A stretch of DNA of 8,362 nucleotides, taken from positions 1-8,362 of the forward strand of contig JADFNY010000156.1 of the NCBI GenBank assembly GCA_022563115.1, read 5' to 3'. How positions within the stretch are numbered: the first letter of the stretch is position 1; every line of letters starts with the position of its first letter. The DNA is from Acidobacteriota bacterium (lineage in GTDB: Bacteria; Acidobacteriota; UBA890). Both the position numbers and the translations under genes were made by a program. The notes beneath the pieces were generated by a model, which was given only the letters and a program-made list of their open reading frames with translations, had not been told where the DNA came from and searched no databases. Below are positions 6,731-8,362 of this stretch, piece after piece.

Positions 6731-6760
6731 AGTGTCAAGCTATATCGGGGACAGCACACT
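6731..6760. repeat. possible REP-like element with GGGGACAG core
   Basis: AGTGT (6731-6735) and ACACT (6756-6760) flank TCGGGGACAGC. GGGGACAG-containing short palindromic elements are, from memory, common dispersed repeats (REP/RAYT-associated) in several GC-rich proteobacterial lineages. Only one copy is present here, so repeat status is untested. The element sits in the 196-bp gap between the OsmC and glycosyltransferase genes. Confidence 0.25.
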
Positions 6761-6804
6761 GGAGCCCGCAGTGAAAGTGTTGGGTCTGGCCAAGGGCGCG
6801 GCGC

Positions 6805-7200
6805 TCAGGCGGCGCGAACCTCGAAGCTGGTCTCGAGCTCGATGTCCTCGCGCAACGAGTGCCACACGGAACAGTAGGTTTCGCGTGACAGATCGATGGC
6901 GCGCGCCACGTTCTTTTCCGGCACGTCGCCAACGATGGTGAACCTCAACTCGGCAGCCACCACCCGACGCGGATCACTCGTGGCCCGTTCGACCGTCAGG
7001 CCGATGCCCAGCGAGGTTGCCGGCGTGCGCATCCTGGCGAGGATGTGGACGATGTCGATCGCCATGCATCCCGCCAGAGCGGTGGACAGCAGTTGGACGG
7101 GGGAGGGCGCCGCTGCGGCATCGCCGTCGACCTGCACCGGGGTACCGTCGATCGTGCCCGAAAAGCGCAGCTCACCGTCCCAGTCGAGGTGCACCTTCAT
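6805..7200 (-). CDS. OsmC/Ohr-family protein
   Basis: A 131-residue cytoplasmic protein of the OsmC/Ohr superfamily, whose characterised members are thiol peroxidases reducing organic hydroperoxides; many others are uncharacterised. The two conserved cysteines are present: Cys45 in STALAGCMAIDIV and Cys110 in SRETYCSVWHSL, with the helix-breaking SPVQLLSTALAGC arrangement typical of the family. Length is normal (about 130-145). It resembles the YhfA/OsmC-like branch more than classical Ohr, judging from RFTIVGDVPEKNVARAIDLSRETYC. The start is ATG at 7200 without a strong Shine-Dalgarno sequence. It begins 39 bp downstream of the ABC ATPase stop on the same strand, so the two may share a transcript, although a hairpin covers that junction. 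Peroxidase activity is a family inference. Confidence 0.9.
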   Translation of the reverse strand: MKVHLDWDGELRFSGTIDGTPVQVDGDAAAAPSPVQLLSTALAGCMAIDIVHILARMRTPATSLGIGLTVERATSDPRRVVAAELRFTIVGDVPEKNVARAIDLSRETYCSVWHSLREDIELETSFEVRAA

Positions 7201-7215
7201 CTGCGGATCGAGAGC

Positions 7216-7243
7216 CTAGCAGGCTGCTTCAGCACCCTGCTAG
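7216..7243. repeat. perfect 8-bp inverted repeat over the ABC ATPase stop codon
   Basis: CTAGCAGG (7216-7223) pairs exactly with CCTGCTAG (7236-7243), and an inner CTG/CAG (7224-7226, 7230-7232) can extend the stem. The ATPase stop codon (7242-7240 on the minus strand) lies inside the arm. No T-tract follows toward osmC, so a partial terminator, an mRNA processing or stability element, or a remnant of the repeat family seen at 8197 are all possible. Confidence 0.45.
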
Positions 7244-7950
7244 ACGGTGCCGCTGGACTCGGCGACGGTCTCGGGGGAAAGCTCGTCGCCTTCGACGACC
7301 CAGCCGTCGAGCAGGTTGATGATGCGATCGCCGTAGGAAGCGTATTTCTCGTTGTGCGTCACCTGGATGATCGTCGTGCCCTGGTCGTTGAGACCCTTGA
7401 GCAGCGCCATCACCTCTTCGCCCTGGCTGGAGTGGAGGTTGCCGGTGGGCTCGTCGGCGAGAATGAGCTTCGGGTCGCCGATAACGGCGCGCGCCACAGC
7501 GACGAGCTGCTGCTGCCCGCCCGACAGCTGGCTCGGGTAGAGGTCCTTTTTGCCGACGATCTGGAAGCGATCGATGATGTCGGCGACCAAGCTCTGGCGT
7601 TCCTTGCGCCGCACGTTGCGATACGACATCGGAATCTCGATGTTCTCGTAGACGGTCAGGCTGTCGAGTAGGTGGAAGCTCTGGAAGACGAAACCGATGT
7701 ATTGCTTGTTGAGCTCGTTGCGGTGCTTCGGCTTCATGTCGTGCACCGGGTGATCGTAGAAGTAGAACTCGCCCGCCCAAACGCCGTCGAGCATCCCCAG
7801 GATGCTCAGCAAGGTGGTCTTGCCGGCACCGGAGGGGCCCATGATGGTGACGAACTCGCCCTGGGCGACGTCGATGTTCACCCGGCGCAGGACGTAGGTG
7901 CGCCCGTAGCCGGTTTCGTAGAACTTGTCGAGGTTTCGTACTTTGATCAT
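7240..7950 (-). CDS. ABC transporter ATP-binding protein, LolD/MacB/FtsE-type
   Basis: A 236-residue cytoplasmic ATPase of the MacB/LolD group, which powers lipoprotein release, peptide or drug export, or cell-division complexes rather than uptake. The Walker A motif is GPSGAGKT (38-45), the Q-loop glutamine is Gln90 in FVFQSFHLLDSLTVYENIEIP, the signature is LSGGQQ (142-147), the Walker B is LILADE (162-167) with catalytic Glu167, and the H-loop is His199 in QVTHNEKYA. The usual LSGGQQQRVAIARA reads LSGGQQQLVAVARA, with Leu149 in place of the common Arg. ATG 7950 gives the expected MIKVRNLDKFY start; the upstream extension to 8037 is not protein-like. No permease gene is in view, so the transported substrate is unknown. 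The gene is followed by the OsmC gene and preceded by an unusually structured 5' region. Confidence 0.9.
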   Translation of the reverse strand: MIKVRNLDKFYETGYGRTYVLRRVNIDVAQGEFVTIMGPSGAGKTTLLSILGMLDGVWAGEFYFYDHPVHDMKPKHRNELNKQYIGFVFQSFHLLDSLTVYENIEIPMSYRNVRRKERQSLVADIIDRFQIVGKKDLYPSQLSGGQQQLVAVARAVIGDPKLILADEPTGNLHSSQGEEVMALLKGLNDQGTTIIQVTHNEKYASYGDRIINLLDGWVVEGDELSPETVAESSGTV

Positions 7951-7961
7951 CGTTGGTATCC

Positions 7962-7984
7962 GGCGTTTCGGAAAACCGAACGCC
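7962..7984 (-). promoter_or_regulatory. 5' leader hairpin next to the ABC ATPase start codon
   Basis: On the minus strand GGCGTTCGG and CCGAACGCC-like arms form a 9-bp stem with one bulged A and a TTTT loop, ending 11 nt before the ATG at 7950. It would place a stable RNA stem over or beside the ribosome landing site, and no clear Shine-Dalgarno sequence lies between it and the start. A role in translation control or in protecting the 5' end is inferred. Confidence 0.4.
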
Positions 7985-8037
7985 CATCTTAGCTTAGCAT
8001 CGCTCCCGAGCCGGCTCCCACGCCGTGACGCGAGCAT

Positions 8038-8068
8038 AAAGAAAAAGAGACGATCAGGGGTGCGCCAG
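8038..8068 (-). terminator. intrinsic terminator: 3' arm of the RNA stem plus T-tract
   Basis: On the minus strand the 3' arm (8068-8045) of the long stem runs directly into TTTTTCTTT (8046-8038). This is the only hairpin in the window with a real T-tract, and it fits termination of leftward transcription from the sigma-54-like promoter before the ABC ATPase gene. The partner arm is 8139-8116. Confidence 0.5.
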
Positions 8069-8142
8069 CCTCAGCCCCAGGCCGCTCCCCAGTTTAGTCC
8101 ACCATAGGGACGGGACTGGCGCGCCGCTGATCGCCTCTTGCC
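8038..8142 (-). ncRNA. candidate sigma-54-dependent structured small RNA (or ABC-gene leader)
   Basis: The predicted start is near 8142, 12 nt after the promoter's -12 GC. Three nt later the RNA enters a long stem: 8139-8116 pairs with 8068-8045. In minus-strand RNA this gives 13 consecutive pairs (one of them G8134-U8050), a C/C mismatch, 2 pairs, a C/A mismatch and 7 pairs. The G-U pair would be a C/A mismatch on the other strand, which favours the minus orientation. The 47-nt loop can fold into GTCC (8111-8108)/GGAC (8100-8097) with a CTATGGT loop, and into a second small hairpin GCCT/AGGC (8082-8079, 8071-8068). The stem is followed at once by a T-rich run, 8046-8038. Together, promoter, hairpin and T-tract outline a transcript of about 100 nt. 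No open reading frame of note lies inside. I do not recognise it as a known RNA family; it lacks the SRP RNA core motif and is too short for 6S RNA. If termination is partial it is also the leader of the ATPase gene. Confidence 0.5.
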
Positions 8143-8152
8143 TGGTACTTAG

Positions 8153-8168
8153 AGCAAGCACCATGCCA
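8153..8168 (-). promoter_or_regulatory. sigma-54 (RpoN) -24/-12 promoter
   Basis: The minus strand reads TGGCATG, four bases, then TTGCT. Against the consensus TGGCACG-N4-TTGCW only one of 12 specified bases differs (T at 8163). The -24 GG (8167-8166) and -12 GC (8155-8154) are separated by exactly 10 bases, as sigma-54 requires. The predicted start is about 8142, immediately before the long RNA stem. RpoN promoters need an AAA+ enhancer-binding activator; candidate dyads lie at 8262-8295. Confidence 0.6.
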
Positions 8169-8196
8169 AGCGGGGGCGAAGGGCTCCTTCTCGCTG

Positions 8197-8217
8197 TAAC
8201 AGGCCGCTGAAAAACTT
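8197..8217. repeat. degenerate short repeat, TAACAGGCCGCTGAAAA type
   Basis: This sequence matches 2860-2876 at 14 of 17 positions, and its first 12 bases match 7217-7228 at 10 of 12. Sequences of the form AACAGGC-GCTGAAAAA are, from memory, frequent intergenic repeats in deltaproteobacteria-like genomes. Here it lies about 55-75 bp upstream of the sigma-54-like promoter's start site. The relation between copies is suggestive, not proven. Confidence 0.3.
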
Positions 8218-8261
8218 CCGGGGCATCGTTACGGGCACCGTGGGAGCAGATGCGAGGCGGC

Positions 8262-8295
8262 GCGACGCGAGCGATATCGTGTCTCGTCGCCGAGA
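8262..8295. promoter_or_regulatory. clustered dyads, candidate enhancer-binding-protein site
   Basis: CGATATCG (8272-8279) is a perfect palindrome flanked by GCGAC (8262-8266) and GTCGC (8286-8290). The overlapping dyad TCTCG (8282-8286) / CGAGA (8291-8295) has a 4-bp spacer. The cluster is centred about 135-145 bp upstream of the predicted sigma-54 start, the normal range for upstream activator sequences. The rest of 8170-8362 shows no gene that I can support. Confidence 0.3.
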
Positions 8296-8362
8296 GACTG
8301 TTCGCTTGTGGGAAGTGCCTGTCGCGAAACCGAACACGCGGTCCTGCTAGTGTGGCCCCGTC

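Noticed and set aside
8045..8139. Integron attC site, SRP RNA or 6S RNA as an explanation of the inverted repeat
   Set aside because: There are no attC core sites (RYYYAAC/GTTRRRY) at the ends and no SRP GGAAGCAGCC-type core, and the element is about half the length of 6S RNA with no central bubble arrangement.
8149..8337. 62-residue minus-strand reading frame
   Set aside because: It reads through the degenerate repeat, a small inverted repeat and the sigma-54 promoter box. The peptide looks like translated repeat sequence and has no family features.
1..8362. CRISPR array, tRNA or rRNA gene, intact transposase
   Set aside because: No regularly spaced direct repeats, cloverleaf-like sequences, rRNA motifs or transposase domains were seen on reading both strands.

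Overview
This is a GC-rich bacterial window (roughly two thirds G+C by eye) with compact gene packing, SD-poor starts and E. coli-like -10 boxes. The protein variants, together with a good sigma-54-type promoter, fit an environmental lineage near Desulfobacterota, Myxococcota, Binatota or Acidobacteriota. That placement is an impression only; no marker in the window fixes the taxon.

Layout, left to right. (1) Positions 1-365 hold the 3' end of a UvrA-type excinuclease gene (+), followed by a PLP-dependent low-specificity threonine aldolase gene, 436-1476 (+). (2) A chorismate synthase gene, 1573-2814 (-), converges on it. (3) Divergent from aroC is a two-gene unit: a bifunctional NAD(P)HX epimerase/dehydratase (2969-4537, +), with a perfect TATAAT so close to its ATG that the mRNA may be nearly leaderless, and tsaE (4534-5007, +), which overlaps it by a GTGA junction. 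The nnr-tsaE order is familiar from many bacteria. (4) A 203-bp convergent gap carries a perfect 10-bp inverted repeat and a sigma-28-like promoter motif with no gene behind it. (5) Three minus-strand genes follow: a membrane GT39/ArnT-like glycosyltransferase (5211-6608), an OsmC-family protein (6805-7200) and a LolD/MacB-type ABC ATPase (7240-7950). The ATPase and OsmC genes lie 39 bp apart in the order ATPase then OsmC and may be cotranscribed. (6) The last 412 bases (7951-8362) have no convincing gene but are the most structured part of the window.

The most interesting element is in that last region. On the minus strand a near-consensus sigma-54 promoter (8153-8168, correct GG-N10-GC geometry) points at a predicted start near 8142. 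Only 3 nt later begins a 24-position inverted repeat (8139-8116 with 8068-8045; 22 of 24 positions pair in minus-strand RNA, including one G-U), which is followed directly by a T-rich tract (8046-8038). This reads as a compact sigma-54-dependent structured RNA of about 100 nt ending in an intrinsic terminator. The alternative is a long attenuator-like leader of the ABC ATPase gene, whose start lies about 190 nt downstream and is preceded by a second strong hairpin. Dyad sequences at 8262-8295 sit where a sigma-54 activator would be expected to bind.

Other signals are a short degenerate repeat seen up to three times (2860, 7217, 8197), a 16-bp palindrome upstream of the glycosyltransferase, and a REP-like GGGGACAG motif near 6745. 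No tRNA, rRNA, CRISPR array or intact insertion sequence was seen.
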